From: Clostridiales bacterium
Lineage (GTDB): Bacteria > Bacillota > Clostridia > Peptostreptococcales > Anaerovoracaceae
Assembly (NCBI GenBank): GCA_012735285.1
Contig: JAAYHT010000050.1
Coordinates: 1-5,970, forward strand
DNA: 5,970 nt
Reading direction: 5' to 3'
Shown here: positions 1-5,174 of the stretch, piece after piece
Layout of the letters: every line of letters begins with the position of its first letter
Position numbering within the stretch: the stretch's first letter is position 1
Position numbers and translations under genes: made by a program
The notes under the pieces: generated by a model
The model's database searches: none
What the model saw: the letters and a program-made list of their open reading frames with translations, nothing else
What the model was told of the DNA's origin: nothing

Positions 1-72
1 AAGATAGAAATTGAATATACTTTAGATTATCAGTAATTATTTCCTGACTTATACGTTGAAAGAATAGAAGAA
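1..72 (+). other. Upstream coding remnant of the deacetylase, interrupted by an in-frame TAA
   Basis: Read in the same frame as the following deacetylase, this stretch gives KIEIEYTLDYQ, a TAA stop at 34-36, then LFPDLYVERIEE running straight into the annotated Met at 73. From memory of the family, a segment of the form YQ-x-x-(Y/F)PDLY commonly lies just before the NodB domain of clostridial deacetylases, after an N-terminal membrane anchor. The sequence therefore looks like authentic coding DNA broken by one nonsense codon. The 5' part of the gene lies outside the window. A sequencing error at 34-36 is the main alternative. Confidence 0.55.
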
Positions 73-708
73 ATGTATGAAGATGTGCCTAATAGCGTTT
101 ATTTAACCTTTGATGACTGGCCTTCTCCTATAACAGAGGATATTTTAAAAGTACTTAAAGAAAAAGATGTAAAGGCTACTTTTTTTGTTGTTTATAACGA
201 CAGTCCTGATGCAGCTAAAATATTAAAGCAGATTGTTGAAGAAGGACATTCAATAGGAGTACATAGTACTACCCATATCTATAGTCAAATTTATTCGTCG
301 GTGGAAGCATTTCTCAGTGATTTTGAGGTGACTGCTTCCTGGATTGAAGAGGTAACAGGAATAAAACCTGAGATATTAAGGTTCCCAGGTGGGAGCATTA
401 ATATCTATAACGAAGGCATCTATCAGACTATAATTGCAGAGATGTTAAGAAGGGGTTATCTCTATTATGATTGGAATGTGGATTCAGGAGATGCAGCCAG
501 ATATTATTCTAAACATTCTATCTATAACAATGTTATAAAAAAAGTAGAAAAAAAGGATAAAGCAATAGTTCTTATGCATGACAGCGCACAGAAGAAAGTT
601 ACCTTGCAAGCGCTGCCAGATATAATCGACAGCCTTAAGGCTTCAGGAAGAACATTACTACCATTAACAAACCAAGTAAAACCTGTAACTTTTAGCTATG
701 TTAACTAA
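73..708 (+). CDS. Polysaccharide deacetylase (NodB/CE4 domain), probably N-terminally truncated
   Basis: This is a carbohydrate esterase family 4 protein, expected to remove N-acetyl groups from peptidoglycan or another surface polysaccharide in a metal-dependent reaction outside the membrane. Visible CE4 motifs in the 211 residues are TFDD at 12-15 (catalytic and metal Asp), HSTTH at 64-68 (metal His pair), RFPGGS at 103-108, DWNVDSGD at 133-140 and LMHDS at 167-171. The nearly invariant Gly after TFDD is Trp16 (TGG at 118-120; one base from GGG). No signal peptide or anchor is present, and the Met at 73 has only a weak purine-rich stretch (AGAAGAA) before it. Matching sequence continues upstream past a stop at 34-36, so this may be a pseudogene or the surviving part of one. 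The bactofilin follows 40 nt later on the same strand, so the two may be co-transcribed. The family call is firm; activity is doubtful. Confidence 0.85.
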   Translation: MYEDVPNSVYLTFDDWPSPITEDILKVLKEKDVKATFFVVYNDSPDAAKILKQIVEEGHSIGVHSTTHIYSQIYSSVEAFLSDFEVTASWIEEVTGIKPEILRFPGGSINIYNEGIYQTIIAEMLRRGYLYYDWNVDSGDAARYYSKHSIYNNVIKKVEKKDKAIVLMHDSAQKKVTLQALPDIIDSLKASGRTLLPLTNQVKPVTFSYVN

Positions 709-735
709 TATGTTTTTAATTATAAAAAAATTATT

Positions 736-741
736 AAGGAG
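736..741 (+). promoter_or_regulatory. Ribosome binding site that fixes the bactofilin start
   Basis: AAGGAG lies 7 nt before ATG 749. It decides against the longer in-frame start at 698, which has no Shine-Dalgarno sequence. Confidence 0.8.
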
Positions 742-748
742 TACGATC

Positions 749-1420
749 ATGGGTAGACAAAGTAATTTTAAATTAGCAGTAAACGAATTAATGAACGGTG
801 CATCGTCAAAATTGGCAGGTGAAGAAAAACCGGAAAACACCAGCACGGAAACTTCCAATATATTTCCTTCGAGGGATAATGTGTTCTCAAAGACTGGATT
901 CAATTCCGTTATTGCCGAGGACATAGTAATCGAAGGCTCGATTAATGGGAAATCGTCTATTCAGATCAATGGCCAAGTCAAAGGTAATGTTACAACCGCA
1001 GGAGATATTTTATCTAGAGGTGTTATAGAAGGCGATGCTAAGGGTGTAAATATAAGCTTGGTTCGCAGCAACATCAAGGGAAATGTCACCGCTTCCGGTG
1101 AATTGTCAGTTGACGGTGACTCGGTAATCGTAGGAGATATAAATGCAGGCAGCGTAGAAGTCAGCGGCAAGATAAAAGGTGATATCCGTGCAGAGGAGCT
1201 GATTATACTTAGAAAAGCAGCTCTAGTTTTAGGTAATCTAAAAGCAAAATCTGTTTCAATGGAGGCAGGTTCAGAGCTGAAAGGAAACGTAGAAGTTATC
1301 TCAGGTAAAATAAGTGAAAGTGATTTTGAATTCGCTAAAGAAGAAAGGCCAGTAATCAAGCCAAAACAGGAAGCAGTAGAAGAAGAAGAAAAGGAACCTA
1401 CCGTAGAAACTGATGAATAG
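749..1420 (+). CDS. Bactofilin (polymer-forming cytoskeletal protein, PF04519/DUF583)
   Basis: Bactofilins form nucleotide-independent filaments of right-handed beta-helices that scaffold envelope-modifying enzymes. In the 223-residue product, residues about 53-187 carry the family's short repeated beta-rungs with Gly turns, for example IEGSINGKSSIQINGQVKGN (61-80), VIVGDINAGSVEVSGKIKGD and ELKGNVEVISG. The core is flanked by an N-terminal extension of about 50 residues, polar after a short FKLAVNEL segment, and by a strongly acidic tail (EEEEKE, 211-216). The flanks are probably disordered. I chose Met at 749 because AAGGAG at 736-741 lies 7 nt upstream; an in-frame ATG at 698 overlaps the deacetylase gene and has no ribosome site. 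It follows a wall-polysaccharide deacetylase, which fits a role in localised peptidoglycan modification, although the M23 peptidase often found beside bactofilins is not in this window. Confidence 0.9.
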   Translation: MGRQSNFKLAVNELMNGASSKLAGEEKPENTSTETSNIFPSRDNVFSKTGFNSVIAEDIVIEGSINGKSSIQINGQVKGNVTTAGDILSRGVIEGDAKGVNISLVRSNIKGNVTASGELSVDGDSVIVGDINAGSVEVSGKIKGDIRAEELIILRKAALVLGNLKAKSVSMEAGSELKGNVEVISGKISESDFEFAKEERPVIKPKQEAVEEEEKEPTVETDE

Positions 1421-1461
1421 CACTTATATTTAGTTATAGAACTTTAAAATGTGTCAATAAT

Positions 1462-1492
1462 AACTAACGGTGAGCAATACCGTTAGTTTTTT
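1462..1492 (+). terminator. Intrinsic terminator after the bactofilin gene
   Basis: AACTAACGGT (1462-1471) pairs perfectly with ACCGTTAGTT (1479-1488) around a 7-nt loop. A run of six T spans 1487-1492. It ends 12 nt before the next start codon and abuts that gene's GGAGG. A promoter for the downstream operon must therefore lie upstream of this hairpin, or the operon depends on read-through. The hairpin could thus act as an attenuator. Confidence 0.85.
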
Positions 1493-1504
1493 ATTGGAGG
1501 GAAA

Positions 1505-2413
1505 ATGAGAATAGGAATTCCCGAAGGATTGTTGTTTCATAGGTATGAGCGGTTTATAAGATGTTTTTTTGAAAGATTGGGAGTAGACGTCATATATTCC
1601 GGCAAAACAAACAGAAAGATTTTAGAAGAGGGAATCAAATCCTGTGTTGATGAAGCATGCCTGCCTATAAAAGTATTTCATGGACATGTATCAAAATTAA
1701 GTAAAGAATGCGATAAAATTGCTGTATTTAGACTAATGAAGTGTGAATACGGAGAATCTATTTGTCCAAAGTTTTGCGGCTTGCCTGAGCTTGTAAAAAG
1801 CGGTACAGGTGAAGATAATTTAGTATTTACCGGTCCGCTTTATCTGAATGATAAGAATAAGGCAAAAAAGGCCTTTATCCGTGATGCTAAATTGCTGGGA
1901 ATACCTGCATACAAAACTAGTAGGGCCTTTGAATCCGCCTATAAAGAATTATTTTCCAACAAGCAAAAGCGAGATTTAGACAATAAAATTGTTATCGCAT
2001 TATTAGGACACCCCTATAATACTAAAGATTCTTTTATCAATATGAATCTGATAGATAAACTAAAAAAGATGGGTGTAGGGATAGTTACCGAGGAAGATGT
2101 TTCTGAAGAGGATAAGTTAAAACAGCAAACTGGGTTGATGAAAAAGCCATACTGGCTTTTTTTAAGAGATAACTTTGGCGCAGCAAGTTATCTCTCGGAA
2201 AAAAAGAAGATAGACGGAATCATATACCTATCATCTTTTTGCTGTGGTACAGACTCGATAACTATAGAAATGATAAGAAATAGGATTAAAGACTTGCCCA
2301 TGTTAGTTTTAAAGCTTGATGAACATACCGGTGAGGCAGGCTTTAACACAAGAATAGAGGCCTTTGTGGAGCTTTTGGAGAGGAGAAAGAAGCATGAGGC
2401 TAACTTATCCTAG
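1505..2413 (+). CDS. DUF2229/HgdB-like Cys-rich protein, 2-hydroxyacyl-CoA dehydratase activase-associated (COG3580 type)
   Basis: This 302-residue protein belongs to the HgdB/DUF2229 group linked to the ATP-driven electron activation system of 2-hydroxyacyl-CoA dehydratases. Family hallmarks are the N-terminal IGIPEGLLFHRYERF, then SCVDEACLPIKVFHGHV with Cys47 and Cys52, a Cys80-x6-Cys87-x3-Cys91 cluster, SSFCCG (Cys246, Cys247) and the C-terminal DEHTGEAGFNTRIEAF. The conserved Cys suggest an iron-sulfur cluster, perhaps of the double-cubane type described for related proteins; that is inference. The protein should be cytoplasmic, with no signal or membrane segment. The start at 1505 has GGAGG at 1496-1500 with 4-nt spacing. 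It is first in a three-gene operon and overlaps the next gene by 20 nt, implying translational coupling. Substrate and exact reaction are unknown. Its C-terminal part resembles that of the next protein, suggesting a duplicated pair forming a heteromer. Confidence 0.82.
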   Translation: MRIGIPEGLLFHRYERFIRCFFERLGVDVIYSGKTNRKILEEGIKSCVDEACLPIKVFHGHVSKLSKECDKIAVFRLMKCEYGESICPKFCGLPELVKSGTGEDNLVFTGPLYLNDKNKAKKAFIRDAKLLGIPAYKTSRAFESAYKELFSNKQKRDLDNKIVIALLGHPYNTKDSFINMNLIDKLKKMGVGIVTEEDVSEEDKLKQQTGLMKKPYWLFLRDNFGAASYLSEKKKIDGIIYLSSFCCGTDSITIEMIRNRIKDLPMLVLKLDEHTGEAGFNTRIEAFVELLERRKKHEANLS

Positions 2414-3500
2414 GCTGGGAGATGCCCATATATACGGGCGGCTGCTTTTCCAGGAGATCGGCATGGAATTGATCATTCCTGATCCCAACAGCCAGAGAGG
2501 ACTAGAAAGGGGATCAAGTATCTCTCCTGAAGATATTTGCCTGCCATTTAAACTGATGGTTGATAACCTTATATCAGCCTGGGAGAAGGGTGCTGATACG
2601 GTAATAATGCCTGCCACCATGGGACCCTGCAGGTTGGGTGAATATGCAGAGGTGCTCAAGGTGGTCTTGGATAACCATGGATATAGATATAATTGGATTC
2701 TATTAGACTCCATATCAGCCGTTGGCCTTAACGAGCTAAAGAAAAGGCTGGCTTTGATTATAAAAGACAGCAACAGTAACAGTTCTGAGATAATAAAGGC
2801 TCTAAAAGGTGTTTATACGGTTATAAAGGAGTTCGAAAAACTTGAGAAAAAGGCAAGAATATCCTCGGGTTATGAAAAACAGCCCGGCAGATCAAAGGAG
2901 ATAGTAAACAAATGTAGGCGGGGCCTGGCTAGAGCAACAAGCATTGATCAGGCATTAGGAATTTTAGAAAAGAGTCATAATTCTTTAAACAGTATTGAAA
3001 TAGATGAATTTAAGCAGCCAATAAAAATTATCCTTACAGGAGAGATTTTTACCTGTATAGATAGTTTCGGCAACCACAATATAGAAGAAAAACTGATGGA
3101 TATGGGAGTCTCATTTGAAAAGACCATATCAATTGGCTGGTGGATAGACAACACCATAATCAATCCATTGGGCGGATATTTTTCAAACAAGCGCTTTAAT
3201 GAATACATGCCCTATTGCATCGGCGGGTATGCAAAGGAAACTGTTAGCGGTATCTATCGTTACAAAAAACAAAACTTTGATGGGATAATACAAATTCTGC
3301 CCGTTGGCTGTATGCCCGAAATTGTGGCAAAGTCCGTATTTGACGGTTTATCAAGGGATGAAAACCTACCGGTACTATCCATAGTGTTTGATGAAATGGT
3401 GGGAGAGGCTGGATATATTACCCGGATAGAGGCCTTTATAGATATGTTGATGAGAAGGAAAAATCTTAATTTATATAAGGGGAAAAAATGTTGTATTTAG
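2394..3500 (+). CDS. HgdB-like 2-hydroxyacyl-CoA dehydratase/activase-associated protein (COG3581 type)
   Basis: This second HgdB-superfamily protein has 368 residues and no membrane segments. Visible features are the N-terminal LTYPRLGDAHIYGRLL, SPEDICLPFK with Cys49, PATMGPCRLGEY with Cys79, TGEIFTCIDSFGN with Cys221, PYCIGGYAKE with Cys275, LPVGCMPEI with Cys306 and the closing DEMVGEAGYITRIEAF. ICLPFK and the closing motif match ACLPIK and DEHTGEAGF-x-TRIEAF of the preceding protein, so the two look paralogous. The likely role is an iron-sulfur partner receiving electrons from the ATPase encoded next. I chose Met 2394 because AGGAG at 2381-2385 is 8 nt upstream; an in-frame ATG at 2364 lies deeper in the upstream gene and would add a non-conserved MWSFWRGERS. 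The gene overlaps its neighbours by 20 and 13 nt. No substrate can be assigned from the sequence. Confidence 0.82.
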   Translation: MRLTYPRLGDAHIYGRLLFQEIGMELIIPDPNSQRGLERGSSISPEDICLPFKLMVDNLISAWEKGADTVIMPATMGPCRLGEYAEVLKVVLDNHGYRYNWILLDSISAVGLNELKKRLALIIKDSNSNSSEIIKALKGVYTVIKEFEKLEKKARISSGYEKQPGRSKEIVNKCRRGLARATSIDQALGILEKSHNSLNSIEIDEFKQPIKIILTGEIFTCIDSFGNHNIEEKLMDMGVSFEKTISIGWWIDNTIINPLGGYFSNKRFNEYMPYCIGGYAKETVSGIYRYKKQNFDGIIQILPVGCMPEIVAKSVFDGLSRDENLPVLSIVFDEMVGEAGYITRIEAFIDMLMRRKNLNLYKGKKCCI

Positions 3501-4432
3501 GAATTGACGTTGGTTCTGTAAGTACTAATCTGGTCATTATGAATCAGGACAACCAAATAGTAGATCAGCTATACCTAAAGACCCGAGGGGCTCCGATTGA
3601 AGCTTTAAAAGAGGGACTGCGTCTTTTAAGCGATCGCTATAGCGATGATGATATATGGGGCGTTGGTGCTACAGGAAGCGGCAGGAGTCTGGCAGGTGCC
3701 ATCGTAGGCAGTGATGTGGTAAAGAATGAAATTACTACCCATGCTGTGGCGGCATCCACAATAGATCCTGCCATAAGAACTGTGCTTGAAATTGGGGGCC
3801 AGGATTCAAAGATTATACTAATAAGGGACGGAGTAATATCTGATTTTGCCATGAATACGGTTTGCGCAGCAGGCACAGGATCATTCTTGGATCGCCAGGC
3901 AGAAAGACTTGGCTTCAAGGTAGAAGAACTGGGACAAATAGCCTTGAAGTCAAAAAATCCCGTTGCTATAGCAGGTAGGTGTGCTGTATTTTCTGAATCG
4001 GACATCATACATAAGCAGCAGCTTGGATGTCGGATTGAGGATATAGTGGCAGGCATGTCTAAGGCCCTAGTTCGAAACTATCTATCCAATGTGGCCAAGG
4101 GCAAGCCTATCAAACCTAAAGTTTGCTTCCAAGGTGGAGTGGCTGCAAACTTAGGTATAAAGCGTGCCTTTGAAGAGGAGCTGGGCTGTGAAGTTTTCGT
4201 GCCTGAGTACTATAATGTCATGGGGGCTTACGGTGCAGCGATTTTAGCTAAGGAAAAATTTGAACAGACTAAAGAAAAAACGGGTTTTCGTGGGTTTGCT
4301 ACAGGAAATGAAGAAATATCGACAGATCACTTTGTGTGTCGGGATTGCGATAACCACTGTGAAGTTACCATAATAAAATCGGGAAATAAGCAGCTTGGAT
4401 GCTTTTCCGATAGGTGCGGGAAATATCAATAG
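3488..4432 (+). CDS. BadF/HgdC-type ATPase, 2-hydroxyacyl-CoA dehydratase activase (COG1924), with a Cys-rich C-terminus
   Basis: This is an ASKHA-fold, oxygen-sensitive ATPase that uses ATP hydrolysis to drive low-potential electron transfer to a dehydratase-like partner. In the 314 residues the phosphate loops are GIDVGSVSTN (5-14) and EIGGQDSK (101-108), and the adenosine motif is GGVAAN (216-221). NTVCAAGTGSFLD with Cys126 and AGRCAVFSESDII with Cys165 match the two Cys that, one per subunit from each motif, hold the bridging [4Fe-4S] cluster of HgdC dimers. Canonical HgdC is about 260 residues; this one adds a tail with Cys284-x2-Cys287-x3-Cys291, Cys305 and Cys310, like the linker seen in large fused activases. 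Ribosome site AAGGGG at 3477-3482 precedes the ATG, which overlaps the previous gene by 13 nt. The 3' end overlaps the convergent folT by 7 bp. The family is certain; the partner enzyme is inferred to be the two upstream proteins. Confidence 0.92.
   Translation: MLYLGIDVGSVSTNLVIMNQDNQIVDQLYLKTRGAPIEALKEGLRLLSDRYSDDDIWGVGATGSGRSLAGAIVGSDVVKNEITTHAVAASTIDPAIRTVLEIGGQDSKIILIRDGVISDFAMNTVCAAGTGSFLDRQAERLGFKVEELGQIALKSKNPVAIAGRCAVFSESDIIHKQQLGCRIEDIVAGMSKALVRNYLSNVAKGKPIKPKVCFQGGVAANLGIKRAFEEELGCEVFVPEYYNVMGAYGAAILAKEKFEQTKEKTGFRGFATGNEEISTDHFVCRDCDNHCEVTIIKSGNKQLGCFSDRCGKYQ
4372..4411 (-). terminator. Probable folT terminator inside the activase coding sequence
   Basis: On the - strand, ATCGG (4411-4407) pairs with CCGAT (4382-4378), and AAGCA (4404-4400) pairs with TGCTT (4392-4388) across a small internal loop. 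The loop is TCCAAGC and a TTTTATT tract follows. The hairpin begins 14 nt beyond the folT stop codon, the usual place for a terminator. The imperfect stem and the fact that the same bases encode the activase C-terminus keep confidence moderate. Confidence 0.45.
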
Positions 4433-4938
4433 AGACTGTCCTTCATCAGCCTTTTATACAAGATGTAAACAACAATTCCCTCAATTATACTGATAGCTAG
4501 AGAAATGGGTGCTCTTGCCGGAAGCAGAGCAAAGTAAGGGGTACCATAGAGTTTAGATAGAAGATATGTAGTTATTCCAATGCTTGTAATTAAATTAGTT
4601 ATGAAAATGATAATATAAAGGCGCCAGATAGTAACCTTATACAATATCTTCTTTTTTAGTAGGGCAGGCAAAACGCCCACAATTACCGGCGAAATGGTTA
4701 GAGGCGGATACCAGGAAAGGGGAGAAAAAAGTGAAGCCCCTAAAATATCTGCTATTGCAGCGGTTAGTCCGCCTGCAACTGGCCCAAGTAAAAGGCTGGC
4801 CAAAATTATCGGTATGTTGCCAAAGCTTATGCGTACACTGTTGGTAATATATATAACAAAAAACCTGGCTAAAATGATGCTTATAGCCGCAAACAAGGCT
4901 ATTAGTACAAGGGTACGTGTATTAATTTTTGCTTTCAT
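4426..4938 (-). CDS. folT: Folate ECF transporter substrate-binding (S) component FolT
   Basis: This 170-residue membrane protein is the folate-binding S component of an energy-coupling factor transporter. It works with a shared EcfA/EcfA'/EcfT module that is not in this window. Hydrophobic segments lie at about 8-28, 42-68, 78-95, 104-125 and 143-163. RISFGNIPIILASLLLGPVA at 36-55, followed by an AIADILG segment, is characteristic of the ECF S-component folT family, as is the downstream WYPPLTISP at 76-84. The start is Met at 4938, preceded by the AAGGAAGGA ribosome site (4955-4947). An in-frame ATG at 5034 would place coding sequence inside the riboswitch and is rejected. A THF riboswitch directly upstream independently supports folate as substrate. 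The gene converges on the activase gene with a 7-bp overlap of the two 3' ends. Confidence 0.88.
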   Translation of the reverse strand: MKAKINTRTLVLIALFAAISIILARFFVIYITNSVRISFGNIPIILASLLLGPVAGGLTAAIADILGASLFSPLSWYPPLTISPVIVGVLPALLKKKILYKVTIWRLYIIIFITNLITSIGITTYLLSKLYGTPYFALLPARAPISLAISIIEGIVVYILYKRLMKDSLY

Positions 4939-4988
4939 AAAAAAATTCCTTCCTTCAACAGTGATTACTACACTAAAGAGGATGGAAT
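4939..4988 (-). terminator. Riboswitch expression platform: terminator/sequestering hairpin before folT
   Basis: On the - strand, ATTCCATCCT (4988-4979) pairs with AGGAAGGAAT (4954-4945), with a single A-A mismatch. Inside is a small AGTG/CACT helix (4974-4971 with 4963-4960). Seven T (4945-4939) follow and end directly at the folT ATG. The 3' arm is the folT ribosome site, so the hairpin could block translation, terminate transcription, or both. A competing pairing, TTAAGGAG (5004-4997) with CTCTTTAG (4980-4973), would free the ribosome site and shares bases with the aptamer's 3' edge. This gives a plausible ligand-controlled switch. Confidence 0.65.
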
Positions 4989-5002
4989 GTTTAATTCTCC
5001 TT

Positions 5003-5123
5003 AATGCAGCAGCGGACGCAATATTGTATCGCAAACCGTAGTTTTTCGTTCATGGGCAACATCCCATCCCATGACACTACATGTCTTAAAGACAAGCGCA
5101 CAATATTTACTCTACTTTGCACC
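5003..5123 (-). ncRNA. Tetrahydrofolate (THF) riboswitch aptamer upstream of folT
   Basis: The - strand matches the THF aptamer layout as remembered. AGTAGA follows a short P1. P2 is AATATTGT (5107-5100) with ACAATATT (5027-5020), extended by CGC (5098-5096) with GCG (5032-5030). P3 is CATGGG (5073-5068) with CCCATG (5056-5051), enclosing the conserved ATGGGATGTTG loop. AACGAA follows P3, then a small AAAC/GTTT hairpin, then the 3' motif GCGTCCGC (5019-5012). Loop GGATG can pair with CGTCC (one G-U), reproducing the family's long-range pseudoknot. P1 is weak here: GCA/TGC next to the core, or GGTGCA with TGCATT in a shifted register. The location before folT fits known regulons, in which ligand binding lowers expression. 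Confidence 0.85.
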
Positions 5124-5152
5124 AGAATACCATCCTTAGAATATGTTTTCAA
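5124..5152 (-). promoter_or_regulatory. Candidate sigma-A promoter for the THF riboswitch-folT unit
   Basis: TTGAAA (5152-5147) and TATTCT (5129-5124) are separated by 17 nt on the - strand. Transcription would start near 5117-5120, at the very 5' edge of the aptamer, which would leave only a short P1. The -35 box lies inside the duplicated DUF4363 tail at the end of the helix-turn-helix ORF. Confidence 0.5.
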
Positions 5153-5174
5153 GAGAAACTTTTTCATTTTGTAA
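5134..5174. repeat. Diverged copy A of the DUF4363 3' end
   Basis: This 41-bp stretch matches 5673-5713 at 36 of 41 positions, including 19 consecutive identical bases. On the - strand both copies encode NEKV(S/T)(L/F)ENIF and a TAA stop. It is best read as the remnant of a second DUF4363 gene. Confidence 0.7.

Noticed and set aside
698..748. Longer in-frame start for the bactofilin at 698
   Set aside because: It has no ribosome site, overlaps the deacetylase gene and adds a non-conserved hydrophobic piece; ATG 749 has AAGGAG at 7-nt spacing.
961..1359. 132-residue open frame on the - strand opposite the bactofilin
   Set aside because: It is an antisense shadow: the opposite frame is a convincing beta-helical bactofilin, and this one has no ribosome site or recognisable motif.
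2364..2393. Longer in-frame start of the second HgdB-like gene
   Set aside because: The added residues are a frame-shifted reading of the upstream gene's conserved C-terminus; ATG 2394 has AGGAG at 8-nt spacing and begins the family's LTYPRLGD motif.
2405..2773. 122-residue open frame on the - strand opposite the second HgdB-like gene
   Set aside because: It is antisense to conserved coding sequence with no independent support.
3637..4056. 139-residue open frame on the - strand opposite the activase
   Set aside because: It is antisense to the conserved ATPase and Cys motifs; composition follows from the other strand.
4939..5034. N-terminal extension of FolT from an ATG at 5034
   Set aside because: It lies within the THF riboswitch and its expression platform and does not resemble the family; ATG 4938 starts the first membrane segment correctly.
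4694..5041. 115-residue open frame on the + strand through folT and its leader
   Set aside because: It is antisense to folT, and its last part runs through the riboswitch; no ribosome site.
5051..5073. CATGGG/CCCATG inverted repeat considered as an operator
   Set aside because: It is explained as helix P3 of the THF aptamer.
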